From contig CM040446.1 in assembly GCA_022749755.1 (NCBI GenBank), positions 16,740,080 to 16,804,079 of the forward strand: a stretch of DNA of 64,000 nt, written 5' to 3'. The first letter of the stretch is position 1. Each line of letters starts with the position of its first letter. The translations under genes were made by a program, and so were the position numbers. Below the pieces are notes generated by a model, which did no database searches, was not told the DNA's origin, and saw only the letters and a list, made by a program, of their open reading frames with translations. The stretch is from Azadirachta indica. Its lineage: Eukaryota; Streptophyta; Magnoliopsida; Sapindales; Meliaceae. Below are positions 34,872 to 46,467 of the stretch, one piece after another.

Positions 34872-36066
34872 GGGATATTTTCAGATACCTTTTCTAAGAT
34901 TTGAGAAATTATCACTTTACGACAACTTTTGGAAAAAAGCTCACTTACCTCCTTTAGTGTTTCTGTTAATTATAAATTGACTTTTAGTAAAAGGATATTT
35001 TGGTAAAATAAATATAACTTTACTCTTCTACAACAAACAACCTAAACCCTAAACACTTTATCCCTTCGAGCCACCTCTACCATCACTTAATAGTAGCAAC
35101 ATTTTTTCTTTTCTTTTTCAACGCAAGTGGTCCCCTCCTTCACTATCCATGCATTCTTCGTTCTCTTTTGCAGCATTCTTCCTTTCCTTTTTTTTTTTTT
35201 TTTTTCTCTTCCACCATATTCTCACAATCAAATATCATTTTTTTTTTAAGGAAACTTTGACAGTAACTAACTTTTAAAACTAATTTTTTTAAATAATTAC
35301 TATTTAAAACATATTTAAAAAATGAGCAATTAAACTTTTTTTTAGATCAAAATACTCTTATAAAAAATTTTCAAAAAATAATCAATATATACTTGCAAGC
35401 AGGGGCATTTAAGTTTAAAAAAAATTTTAGATGATCATTTTTTAAAAATATTTTAAATAATAATTATTTATAAAAATTCACCTAAGTGTTGGTCATAAAT
35501 GTTAATTCTTCTTTTTTTTTCTCAATAAATCTATCAAATTTTTAATAATACTTAACCCAATCTTCAATCAAATCTCGACTAACACTTATTTCAAAGCATT
35601 AAAGGCACCAACACATTGGCCACCAAGAGAGACATAGTAACCATGTGGTCAATACAAACTGAAGCTGCTGCATAACAGTGCGTCGGCCACAGTGGTCTTC
35701 TACCATAAATCTGATTTTTTTTTTTTTTTTTGAATGGGTTGTGATGTTATTATACTAAAATTGGGTGTGATGCCATGGTTGAAAATGAAAATGAAGCAAA
35801 AAATTGAAAAGGAAAAGTAGAACATAAGAGAAAGAGGGAAGAACAAAAGAAGAAGGGGAAAAACGCAGAGAGTGAAATCATTTGGTTATAATATATATAT
35901 ATATATATTTATTTGTTTCTTTTCTCAAATTTTTTCAATATTAAGGGCATTTACATACTTTATGGATAGTCAACAAACAGTTAAGGGAAGATAAATGAGT
36001 CTTTTTCCAAAAATTATTGCAAAGTGATAGTTTCCTAACCTTAAAGGAGATATCTCAAAATATCCC
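34872..36066. mobile_element. Non-autonomous DNA element with about 100-bp inverted ends (GGGATATTTT type)
   Basis: The left end begins GGGATATTTTCAGATA and the reverse complement of the right end begins GGGATATTTTGAGATA. Both continue through TATCACTTT and TTTTGGAAAAA-like blocks for about 100 bases. The 1.2-kb interior has an AT tract near 35891 and no open reading frame of note. It lies wholly between the two copies of the 185-bp direct repeat. A target-site duplication was not identified. Confidence 0.65.
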
Positions 36067-36674
36067 TTACTAAGAACATTAAAAGAAAAGTTAGAAATAA
36101 TTTAGCGTGTGCGTTTAATCCAAATCATAATTAGAATTTTTTTATAATAATATTTTTTTTTTCAAATTTTTTATTGAAGTAATAATTGAAAAAATTTTAT
36201 CATTTTAATCCTTAATATATTGTGAAAAATAAGGGTTAAATTATTGTAATTAAAATAAGTATATCTTATTTTATTATTATACTAAAGAGTCGATGAGGCA
36301 TATATTATTTTTCTATAAAAAAAAAATTTGATTCTTTTCCCAAAGTTTTAGGAGTTATATGTCCTTTATTCTTATTGCATGGAGATATTTGTCAATTTTC
36401 CTTATTTTACTATTGTAAAATGTAAACCATCGGGTAAGTATTAGATATTGCTTTCTTTCCTAGTTAATATATACATTACTAACAGTACACCTATGTATAT
36501 ATGTCATAGATATTGTTAGTTTATCTAATAAAGTTGAATTTAATCCATTCAAATTATAATTTCGACCTTGGAAATATATTACGATCATATTTATATAAGA
36601 ATTAAATTTTTTTTATTATGTTTAAAAATTGATCCATAATTTTACAGTGTAGGCTCTCTCTCTTTTTATTTATT

Positions 36675-36708
36675 TATATATACGTATACGTATACGTATA
36701 CACACACA
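36675..36708 (+). repeat. Alternating TATACG/CA tract
   Basis: Thirty-four bases of strict purine-pyrimidine alternation contain three TATACG units and then (AC)n. Confidence 0.8.
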
Positions 36709-36959
36709 ATGTATATATGTATATATGTGTGTATGTATATTGCAGTGACAAGGTAAACGAATATTATTGATGACAAGACATAATATAAGAATGAATACTT
36801 CTCATTAATTTATTGATTTGGCATGAAGTATCCACGTTTTTTTTTTTTGAAATAAACTATTCACTAGGAAACTGTAAAATAAAATTAAAAATAAAAAAAT
36901 TACGAAAGTGTAAAAAGTACTCTAAAATAATTTTATAATGATAATAATAATAATTTTAT

Positions 36960-37145
36960 TTTAAATTTTCAACAGGATCTCAAAGATATCTTTATTTTAT
37001 TATTGATTATATATAGAATTTGAGTCACATTATAACTACAACTAGGTGGAGTTAGAATTACATTCTAATTATGACACGACAGACTAAGAAGTCAACAACT
37101 ACTGAACTTAAAATAAAAGTCCCGTCAAACCACGAATAACTGTAA
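36960..37145 (+). repeat. Direct repeat, copy 2 (about 185 bp)
   Basis: This is the partner of 34525-34709. Differences are scattered single-base changes, and the copies lose similarity near the CCACGA block with small gaps. Confidence 0.8.
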
Positions 37146-37887
37146 ACTTTTATCGTAAATATAAATATTAGAATGCCAAAACTTCAAACATTAGTCATGA
37201 CTTTGGTCGTCTAGGATAAGCAGACAAATAAAAATATTTACACCTCTAATTTAATATAAAATTACGCTTTTATCGATAGACTTTGGCACTACGACAAACA
37301 AAGTCCCCAACGTTAACATAACATGGTAAAATTTCATCTTTATTTCACTTTAATATTTAAAACCAAAATTAATTCTGTTAAACCCATCTTATCTAATAGG
37401 AAAAGGATAATGAAAGTGAAATAATGACTAATTTAAAAAGAAGCATTTTATCTTAAATATATTGGTTGATTAAAAACAATGCTATTTTCTCCTTTTTGTG
37501 AGACTCTCCTTGCGTTGAATTTAATTAGAGGTGAAAGGAAATTGATAAAATTTTGGTTACTAAAATAAGAAAAAACTAGGAAACATTAAAAAGAATTTAT
37601 AATGTGTCAAACTTGTGAAGTAAATCAAGTGTAGTTTTATAAAATGTTAAGGACCAAAGTGAAATTATATTGAGAGGAAGGACATCTCCGTCAGCCTTAG
37701 CGCACTTCCCAATTAGCTCCTGTTAAGACTAAAAGTTCAGTAATATTCTTCGACGAAACAGCAACGAAACTAGCGGTGGGTTCGATTCACTAATGATTTC
37801 TATTTTCTAGCAAGTAAGCTTTCCTGTTAACCCAAACCCAAATATCTTGTGAAAGAAATAATTATTTCCCTACTTGATTTCTTCTGC

Positions 37888-37895
37888 TATAAATA
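37888..37895 (+). promoter_or_regulatory. TATA box of the first DUF761 gene
   Basis: TATAAATA follows CTTCTGC. The identical CTTCTGCTATAAATA block precedes the second DUF761 gene, so the core promoter was duplicated with the gene. It lies 58 bp before the preferred start codon. Confidence 0.75.
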
Positions 37896-37952
37896 ACATC
37901 CAACTCTGGATCTATATATACAAATATGTACTCAAAAGAAATTAAAAACCAA

Positions 37953-38357
37953 ATGGGTAACCATAAAAGTTTGTCAATCTTTCAGTTTTCCCGCCTGAAA
38001 ATGGCAACGAAGAAGCAAAAGTATTTTCTCTTAAGTCTTATCAAGCAAAGCAAATGGCGGTTGTCTTCAGTCTGCAGCGCTGCTGTTTTTTCTCATCAGA
38101 AGATACGACGTAATTCATCGAGTTTTAGTCAATATCGATCAGAATCTCATGATCATGATGAGAGTAAGTCTGTTCGATCAGCACTTCAAAGAACAAGAAG
38201 TTGTGTTCATTCAGCTAATTCTGATAATGAGGATGATATCAATCGGCGGGCTGATATTTTCATTGCTGAATTCCGTCGCGGTCTTTTGTATGAAAGACAG
38301 CTTTCTTTGGAGTTACGTCGCTCTCTCCAGAAAATATATAGTTTTCACGACCAGTAG
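37953..38357 (+). CDS. DUF761 (cotton-fibre-expressed type) protein, copy A
   Basis: A single exon encodes 134 residues. The family mark is the C-terminal DINRRADIFIAEFRR segment followed by LYERQLSLELRR (about residues 97-125). An upstream LQRTRSCVHS block (about 80) and KWRLSS near residue 40 are shared with copy B. Function of the family is unknown; members are small basic plant proteins, often transcribed in elongating cells or under stress. An ATG 27 bases further upstream is in frame, but the ATG at 37953 sits in the same ACCAAATGGG context as the start of copy B and was preferred. Copy B lies 8.1 kb downstream in the same orientation, with a retrotransposon and a foldback element between. 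Confidence 0.8.
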   Translation: MGNHKSLSIFQFSRLKMATKKQKYFLLSLIKQSKWRLSSVCSAAVFSHQKIRRNSSSFSQYRSESHDHDESKSVRSALQRTRSCVHSANSDNEDDINRRADIFIAEFRRGLLYERQLSLELRRSLQKIYSFHDQ

Positions 38358-38734
38358 GCTACTACTAACGTTGTCAGCGAATGCGAATAATATTAATACG
38401 TTATCTTCATATATCTTAACCTTACCAAAAAAAAAAGTTGCTGTAATGCTTTGTTCTCTATTATTATTGATTTTAATTAATTTTTTCCAATTTCTTGCAT
38501 CTAAGACTTAGTTGACAAAGCTTTCTGTTATGAAAAATCAAGCGCATACGTTGAGTTTTTTTATGACTCACTATATATTTTTTTTATCAATGTGCCATTA
38601 TATAATTAGATTTTGATAAATTTATGTATTTGTTATGTAAAAACAAAACTACATACTCAAAGTCTAGCTCAAACATATGCACCCGCCATTAATTAAAAAG
38701 TTTGATGGTTGAAAGTAATATTCATGGTTGTTTA

Positions 38735-39405
38735 CTGGGGTTAATGCCATTTGGGTCCTTCAGGTTTGGTTAATTAGCCTAATTCGTCTTACTAATTTTA
38801 AAAATATTCATAAAAGTTATAAGTTATTATAAAATAATAATTATACCCTTTGTTTAATAGTAATTGGCTAAAAAAATCATTTTAACTCTTAACAAAAATA
38901 AATATTAAAACAATAATAAATATTATGTTATAACACATTAATAATTAAATATGTATTAATACATTATAAATAAAATATAATAATTATAAGAACTATATTG
39001 TAATATTTTTTATTTATAAATTAATATTTATTTATAATTTATTTTATTTATTTTCTAAAATCAAATTAATATTGAATTGTTATAACTATATTATAGTACA
39101 ATATTTATTTATTCTTTAATATTTAATTAATATTGAATTGCTAATATATTTAAAATAAATAAATTTATTTTGTAGTTATAATATATTAATAAATATTTAA
39201 TTATTAATGTATTATAAAATAGTACTTGTTATTATTTTAATATTTATTTTTGTTTAGAGTTAAAATATTTTTTTAGTCAATTACTATGAGACAAAGGGTA
39301 TAATTGTCGTTTTATAGTAAATTGGGACTTTTACAGACATTTCTGAAACTAATAGAACTAATTAAGCTAATTAGCCAAACTTTAAGGACCTAAATGACAT
39401 TAATC
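38735..39405. mobile_element. Foldback-type element, nearly all inverted repeat
   Basis: Left and right halves are inverted copies of about 300 bases each, with small differences. Matching landmarks include GGTCCTT, GGTTTGGTTAATTAG versus AGTTTGGCTAATTAG, AATTATACCCTTTG, TAGTAATTG and AACAAAAATAAATATTAAAA. Only a short AT-rich centre separates them. Direct TGTTTA hexamers at 38729-38734 and 39406-39411 may be its target-site duplication. There is no coding sequence. It lies 380 bp past the stop codon of DUF761 copy A. Confidence 0.75.
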
Positions 39406-39568
39406 TGTTTATCGAAGAAAGCTAATCAATAATAATTAAATTAAGAAGGCAATTCTAATTTATTAATTTTATTAAATGAGAATGATAGTTCTTCTTTTTA
39501 CATTATGAAACCTCCCATCTAGAGGTTAAAAAATAAATTTTTTTTTTTAATTTGATTTAAGAATCTGA

Positions 39569-39573
39569 TGCTT
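39569..39573 (+). repeat. 5-bp target-site duplication, left copy
   Basis: TGCTT immediately precedes the 5' LTR, and the same pentamer follows the 3' LTR at 46154-46158. This fixes both ends of the retrotransposon. Confidence 0.9.
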
Positions 39574-40104
39574 TGATATAATATCCTCAAGCCAGCAGGA
39601 CAAGTCCAACTTTCCTAAGGCTACTGTTCCAGTTACGGTCCTACCAGCCCAAAGTGATGAGTCCAATCCAATTGAAACTAGTGAACTTGAAGGAAATATT
39701 CAACTAGCACCAGAGCCTAATGCCACGAGGTAGGATCAGTCTCCTACAAGGCTCAAATGGATAAGACGAGCTCCAAAATGGTTAGAAGGGTTTACACAAT
39801 AAGTTGAGATCTTGAGGGAATCTTTTTGTAAAAACTTTTTTTTTCTCTTATTAAATTCTGCTGTAACAGAAGAACGATTGTTGGTTGTGCAAGCTGCGAG
39901 AAACCTAGAGGAAACAAATATGGTTCCATGATTGTAAGGTGGATTATTCAATGAATGATTTTGGCAAAATTTTCTCTCTTTTCTAGTCTTCTTCCTCTAA
40001 TTTTCCTCTGTTCTTCCTTTTCTAGTTAATAAGAGTTTGCACTCACTCGAAGAGTGTTTGTTTGATTATGCTAACTTGTTTTTGAATTACAGGTGAGCAT
40101 ATCA
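39574..40104 (+). repeat. 5' LTR
   Basis: A 531-bp terminal repeat running TGATATAATATCC to GAGCATATCA, equal in length to the 3' LTR and differing from it mostly by transitions. Confidence 0.92.
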
Positions 40105-40132
40105 ATTTGTCCTTTCATTGTTTTCTTCCTCT

Positions 40133-43100
40133 ATGGCTGATTCGGAGATATTAGCTGCTGTGAAAGCTTTGCAAACACAACTGGATAGCCAAACTATTGT
40201 GGTCCATCAAACCTTGCAGCAATATATGGCTTCGGTTGATTCTTATTTGAAGGATTTACGTTATTAAATTACTAGGTCTTCTACGATTGCAGTAGGTGAA
40301 CCATCACGGCCTGCTTCCTTGCCACCACTTCGCGATATTTCACCAGAATCTGGTGACACAGCCCCTCTTTTGCACACCATGAAACTAGAAGTGCCCAAGT
40401 TTGATGGATCCGATCCCAATGGGTAGGCTTTTCGCATTAATGAGTTCTTTGATTTTTATGGCACACAGGACACACTTTGTTTACGCATTTTCTCTTTTCA
40501 TCTTGAAAGCTTCGCATCCGCTTGGTATCAATGGATGAAAGCGAACCATCTCCTTATAAACTACAAGGATTTTCTCCAAAATCTAAGTTTCGTTTTGGTG
40601 CATCCATTTACGAGGACCATTAGGGCAATCTCTCCAAGCTCACTTAGAAAACAACTGTGGCTGAATTTCAGACAAAGTTTGAGGACCTTATGAATAAGGC
40701 CACGGGCATATCAGAACCTCTTTTGATTTCCTTTTTCATTATGAGTCTACGGGCTGACATTCGTAGGGAGTTTTTTCTCTTACGTCCTAATTCCTTGATG
40801 GAAGATTTTGCATTAGCACAAGTTTATGAAGCAGGAGGAGATGACAATAGGTCTGACAACCGGCCTTGGTCTAAGTGGACCCCAACACATACCACTTCAT
40901 CCGTTCAACCTATTAGCCCTAAACCTATTATGTACTCTCCTGCTTCAAACACCTTACCGGTATCCTCTAATGTCCCTATCCAAAGTACACCTCACCATAC
41001 CCATCAGTCTTACCCCCACTTTTACCTAAACTTTTCCTACCTATTCGACGTTTGTCTCCACAAAAACTCCATGAAAAAAGAGATAAAGGGTTATGTTATA
41101 ATTATGATCAGAAGTGGAGTACTTCCCACAAATGCCGTAGCAAAGTTTTACTATTCTTGGGTACGGATGATTCTAATGGTGATCTTGCTGACACTACCAT
41201 TGCCGAGGTTCAAGATTCTGCCGATGAGACTAGTGTCACAGGTGATATTTCGAGCTTAAATGCTTTAACTAGTCACGGTAACCCTCGTTCTCTTCGACTA
41301 CTTGGTGAGATTAATAAACAATCCTTACAAGGGCTTATCGATAATGGTAGCACTCATAATTTTGTTAAACCTACTGTGGCTAAAGTTTTAGGACTGGATG
41401 TGCATGAAACTAGTAGCTTTAGAGTCTACATCAGAAATGGTGATTTCTTAGTTTGTCATTTTTATTGTCCACAAGTTGCTTTAATTATGCAGGGCCATAT
41501 TTTTCACATTGATCTCTATGCGCTACCTATTGAGGGTCCAGATGTTGTCCTTGGTAGCTAATGGTTACAACTTCTTGGAAAGGTGTCACATGACTATGCT
41601 GCGTCAACAATGGAATTTTCATGGAATGGCTCTCTTATTTTGCTTCGTTATGATTTTTCTTTGTCACCTCGAAAGATATCATTTCATCAATTATAGGCCC
41701 TCATGTCTCATGACCAAATACACGCTCTCTTTGAGTTTTTTCTACTGCAGAATGAGCCACAGAAGCAGTGTTCTTCCACTACTCTACTCGTTATTGAGGC
41801 AATTGGTTTTCCACCAAATTTACCTGCTTTCATAATTAAGATCCTTCACCAATATGAACCCATGTTCTACACTCCATCATCCCTACCCCCTCACCGATCT
41901 ATTGACCATAAAATCCATCTCCTACCAAACACCAAACCTGTCAATGTTTGACCATATCGGTACCCTCGCTTCCAGAAAGCCAAAATGGAACCACTAATCA
42001 AGGAAATGCTGGATCAAGGTATCATCCGTCCAAGCCAAAGTCCATTCTCTTCACCTGTTTTATTAGTTAAAAAGAAAGATGGTTTTTACCGTTTTTGTGT
42101 GGATTATCGTGCGTTGAATACAGTAACTATTAAAGACAAATTACTTTTACCATCCATCATAACAATAATCATGGCCATACGTACTTTATTGACATTATTC
42201 TTAAGGACCGTTACCCCAAATACCGATGCCACATCACAACAACAATTATGACCATAACATTTTTTTTTATCAAATACATTCATAATATTTCCATACAAAT
42301 CACATTTATAAAAATACAATATGCGTTGATACAATTTTCTTACTGTATTTAAAAACTTAACGTTCATATGAAAATTACTGTTTAAATCCGATTCGAAAAA
42401 CAATTAATTGGATCAACACGTGATAATTCAGAAATTTCATACGCATTTATCAAACATTAACTGTAACAAAACACCCTAATTTTCAGTTTTCGAAATTAAA
42501 ATCTATCAAATGCATATAAATACCTACCTGACAAACGTGTCATAATTCTATTACTCTATCGACTTTTCTATCTTTTTCGAATCATCTCCTAATATCAATT
42601 TAACAATAATAGTAAATAATAATTCAATAATAATAAACAAAAGTCTAACTTGATCATTTTAAAAAATATATATTATACATACATATTTAAATACATATCC
42701 ATATACTAACAGTTTAATTTTTTACAATTAAATAAAATAACATACTAATTTTTAAATTAAAAATTGATGATCAAAATTGATAAATTTGAGGCTAAACCTG
42801 CCTTCTCCCCCTTCTTCGTTTCTTTCCTTCCTTTCTGTTTTCCAATTGAAAAGAAAGAAAGAAAAACGAAATTTATATATACACCGCTTGAATCAATTTT
42901 CATTTAATTATTATTATTTTATTTCAACACTCGCCAACACATTACTTATTCACGTAACCTAACTCCTTTCCTTTAAATTAAAACACCTGGACTCTTAATT
43001 TCGATCAAACCCTTCAACTTTTTCTTTTATACTTTTTACCTATAATAAAACTTATATTATCCAATAATTTTATTCCTTTAAAATCAAAACATATTTACCT

Positions 43101-45622
43101 TAATAAACCTTTTGAAAGATAAAAAAATAAAATTAAAAATAAACATATCTATCTTATAAGTTTTAAACTGTTATGTCATAATATAAAGTAAATATATTTA
43201 GCATGTGCATTCTAATTAAAGCAAGGACCCAGAGTATTATAATAAGACAGCTTTTTGGACTCACAATAAGCATTTTGAGTTCCTTATCATGCCTTTTGGG
43301 TTATCTAATGTCTCATCAACTTTTCAGGCTACAATGAATCGGCTCTTTGCTCCTTACTTACGTAAGTTTGTAATCGTTTTCTTTGACGATATCTTTGTTT
43401 ATAGCACTTTTACGGAGGAGCATTTTGATCATTTACATAGAGTACTTAATTATCTTTGTACTAATCAATTCCTTGTGAAGCTGTCAAAGTGTCTTTTTCA
43501 CCGAGACAACATTGAATATTTAGGCCATATTGTTACATCTGTTGGTGTTAAGGCTTATCCTCAAAAGTTAGATGCTATTGTCAACTGGCCTACGCCTTCA
43601 AACACAAAATAGTTGCGTGGTTTGTTAGGCCTCATTGGCTATTATCGCCGATTTATTAAATGATATGCTTCCATAGCTTCACCTCTTACAGATTTGTTGC
43701 ATAAGAATAGTTTTATTTGGTCATCACTAGCTGTTACTACTTTTTCTTCTCTTAAACAAGCTATGATCGAGGCAACGGTTCTTCGTTTACCAGATTTCCA
43801 GTTAGATTTGGTGATAGAAACTAATGCTTCTAATATTGGCATTGGAGCTGTCTTACTACAGGCTGATCATCCCATTGCTTAATTTAGGCAGAAGTTGGGC
43901 CCTCGTTTGTGGGTTGCTTCAACATATATTAAAGAACTCTATGCCATTGCTGAAGCCGTGTATAAGTGGAGGCAATACTTGCTGGGTCACTTTTTCATTA
44001 TACAGAATGACCAGAAAAACATTCATGAACTTCTCTAGCAGGTTATTCAGACCTCAGATAAGTAGTTTTATGTTCGAAAATTGCTGGGATATAATTTCAA
44101 CATTGAATACAAACCTGGTCGAATTAATAGTGCAGCTGATGCACTATTAAGAGTCCATGAGTCTGATGCTTCTGATATGTACGACCCCACCTCTATTACT
44201 TTGTTGTTGGCAAGTCAACCTTTATCTGATTTATTGGCTCTCCATCAAAAGCATTCTACTAGTTCTTTATTGCCACCTTATTCAGTCTCGAAAGGCATTC
44301 TACGATTTAAGAATAGGTTTTATATCAGTTCCCATTCTATTTTGAAGGCTTCATTATTGCAAGAATTTCATGCTACACTAGTATCAAGTCATGTTGGCAT
44401 CAAACGAACATTAGTTCGCTTATCTTCACTTTTTTATTGGCCAAATATGCGTAAGGATGTAAAGCAATATATTGCTTCTTACTTATTGTGCCAGCAAACA
44501 AAGCCAGACACCTATTGGTTTTCTTCAAGCACTGCCTATACCATCACTAGTTTGGGAGGAAGTAACTATAGACTTCATTACAACTTTACCTTTATCACAT
44601 GGGTTCACTACTATCTTGGTTGTTGTTAACCGTTTAACTAAATACGTCCATTTTGGTGCTTTCCCTACACATTTCACAACTACCAAAATAGCTATTGTAT
44701 TTACAGATATGGTTGTTAAACACCATGGCTTTCCTCGTACAATAATTTCAGACCGTGACCTAATTTTTCTTAGTAATTTCTGGAAAAAGCTCTTTGAGAC
44801 CACATTGAACCATAGTTCAGTGTACCATCTTCAAACGGATGGTCAATTAAAAGTAGTTAATTGGGGTCTTCAATAATATTTACGTGCGTTTACACAAGAC
44901 AATCCTTCATCTTGGTTTTCTTATTTAGGCTGGGCTGAGTTTTCTTACAACACCAGTTTCCATCCTAGTATTCAAATGTCGCCATTCAAAGCTTTGTATG
45001 GCTGTGAACCACCATTGAATTCTTCTTATACTGAGAGCTCTACTTCAATCCAAGCCTTGGATAAGTTACTTCGTGATTGTGATGATTTGTTAAGATCCTT
45101 AAAAGATAATTTATGAGCAGCTCAAAACCAAATGCAGCAGAAAGCTAATGTTCATAGACGTGAACTTGAGCTCAATGTTGGTGATCAAGTCTTGGTTAAG
45201 TTGCAACCATATTGTCAACTCTCTATGGCTAATAGATTATCTTATAAGCTAGCCAAAAGATATTATGGTCCCTTTACAGTTTTGGAGCGTATTGGCCAAG
45301 TGGCATATCGCTTAGACTTACCTCCGGATTCAAAGATCCATCCGGTCTTTCACATTTCACTCCTCAAGCCATTTAGTGGATATGCTGCTTCACAAGTTCA
45401 TTCACTGCCCAAGGAATCTTACAATAATCAACCTATATCCTTACCTATTACTATTTATACTACCCGCCAGGTGCTGGTTCATGGCATTCCACAACAATAG
45501 GCCTTAGTGCAATGGCAAGATTGCGCTCCTGAAAATACAAGTTGGGAAGTTTAGGCTTACTTCACCAAGATGTACCTAGATTTCCACCTTGAGGCTAAGG
45601 TGTTTCCTCAAGGCGTAGGGAG
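40133..45622 (+). pseudogene. gag-pol remnant of the LTR retrotransposon
   Basis: The reading frame is broken by many stops, for example near 40264, 43610, 43661, 43880, 44037, 44874, 45114 and 45498. Recognisable pieces are gag (40380-40850, LRADIRREFF), a CCHC knuckle with the second Cys changed to Tyr (about 41090), a protease DxGST motif (about 41340), the N-terminal part of reverse transcriptase (41985-42157, [12 protein letters not shown]), its C-terminal part with an FFDD catalytic box (43230-43610), RNase H (43700-44130), the integrase zinc region with one Cys changed to Tyr (44370-44510), and the integrase core where the last catalytic acid is replaced by Lys in TDGQLKVVN (about 44840). 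About 1.07 kb of unrelated DNA replaces the middle of reverse transcriptase. It cannot be active. Confidence 0.88.
42158..43230. mobile_element. Unrelated AT-rich insert inside the reverse transcriptase
   Basis: Coding similarity to reverse transcriptase stops after KDKLLLPSI and resumes about 1.07 kb later at KTAFWTHNKHFEF. Motif A, which carries the first catalytic Asp, is missing. The insert is AT-rich. Read on the minus strand it has a TATA-like GTGTATATATAA (about 42875) followed by a purine-rich leader and GGGGGAGAAGG, which is reminiscent of a solo LTR in reverse orientation. Its ends and any target-site duplication were not resolved, so the type is tentative. Confidence 0.45.
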
Positions 45623-46153
45623 TGATACAATATCCTCAGGCCAACAGGACAAGTCTAACTTTCCTAAGGCTACTGTCGCAATTACAGTCCTACTAGCCCA
45701 AAGTGATAAGTCCAAACCAATTGAAACTAGTGAACTTGAAAGAAATATTCAGCTAACACCAGATCCTAATATCACAAGCCAGGATCAGTCTCTTACAAGG
45801 CCCAAACGGACAAGATGAGATTCAAAATAGTTAGAAGGGTTTACACAATAAGCTGAGATCTTGAGGAAATTTTTTTGTAAAAACTATTTTTTTCTCTTAT
45901 TAAATTCTGTTGTAACAGAAGAACGATTGTTGGTTGTACAAGTTGTGATAAACCTAGAGGAAACAAATATGGCTCCATGATTGTAAGGTGGATTACTCAA
46001 TGAATGATTTTGGGCAAATTTTTTCTCCCTTATAGTCTTCTTCCTCTAATTGTCCTCTGTTCTTCCTTTTCTGGTTGATAGGAGTTTGCACTCACTCGAA
46101 AAGTGTTTGTTTGATTGTGCTAACTTGTTTCTGAATTACAGGTGAGCATATCA
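45623..46153 (+). repeat. 3' LTR
   Basis: The second 531-bp LTR, starting TGATACAATATCC and ending GAGCATATCA, is followed by the TGCTT duplication. A short pol-derived frame runs into its first 180 bases. Confidence 0.92.
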
Positions 46154-46407
46154 TGCTTCCATCAAATTTTGGTCGAAAGCTCATAGTAAGATGAATTTTA
46201 CATATAAAACATTAAGGGCTTTAATGATATACTATCAAAGTAATGAATGGAAGTGAGATATGTCAAAAATATAGGGGCTAATTTAATTCGTATTATCCAC
46301 ACGCTTTTCCATGAAACAGCAGCGAAACTAATGATTCGGAACACGCTTTCGTGTTAACCCGAGTATCTTGTCTGAGAATTTTCTAACTTTCAGAGCCCCG
46401 CTTCTGC

Positions 46408-46415
46408 TATAAATA
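46408..46415 (+). promoter_or_regulatory. TATA box of the second DUF761 gene
   Basis: TATAAATA sits in the same CTTCTGC context as in copy A, 60 bp before the start codon. Further upstream, GAAACAGCAGCGAAACTA and GTTAACCC also match the promoter of copy A. Confidence 0.75.
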
Positions 46416-46467
46416 CTCATACTTCAGCTCAGTTTTATGCATCCAATCTCACTTCAAGCGAAACCAA

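Larger units (their letters stand above)
31907..37952. other. 6-kb transposon-rich gene desert
   Basis: No coding sequence is supported. From left to right it holds an 89-bp tandem duplication, a B-box-like sequence at about 32190 (minus), a long inverted-repeat element (32325-33581), a small 30-bp inverted-repeat element (34213-34527), a 185-bp direct repeat (34525 and 36960) bracketing another inverted-repeat element (34872-36066), a degenerate terminal fragment near 36290-36400, and an alternating purine-pyrimidine tract at 36675-36708. The last 250 bases are the promoter of the first DUF761 gene. Confidence 0.65.
39574..46153 (+). mobile_element. Ty3/gypsy-type LTR retrotransposon, decayed
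   Basis: The element is 6580 bp, with 531-bp LTRs at both ends and a TGCTT target-site duplication. The LTRs start TGATA and end TATCA. Internal order on the plus strand is gag, protease, reverse transcriptase, RNase H, integrase and a chromodomain-like segment (ALVQWQDCAPENTSWEV), the order of Ty3/gypsy elements. No convincing primer-binding site (TGG...) follows the 5' LTR. Hand comparison of the LTRs gives about 50 differences in 531 positions, so the insertion is not recent. It split the space between two tandem DUF761 genes without disrupting either. Confidence 0.93.

Noticed and set aside
37926..37952. Nine-residue upstream extension of DUF761 copy A
   Set aside because: Copy B starts in the same ACCAAATGGG context without such an extension.
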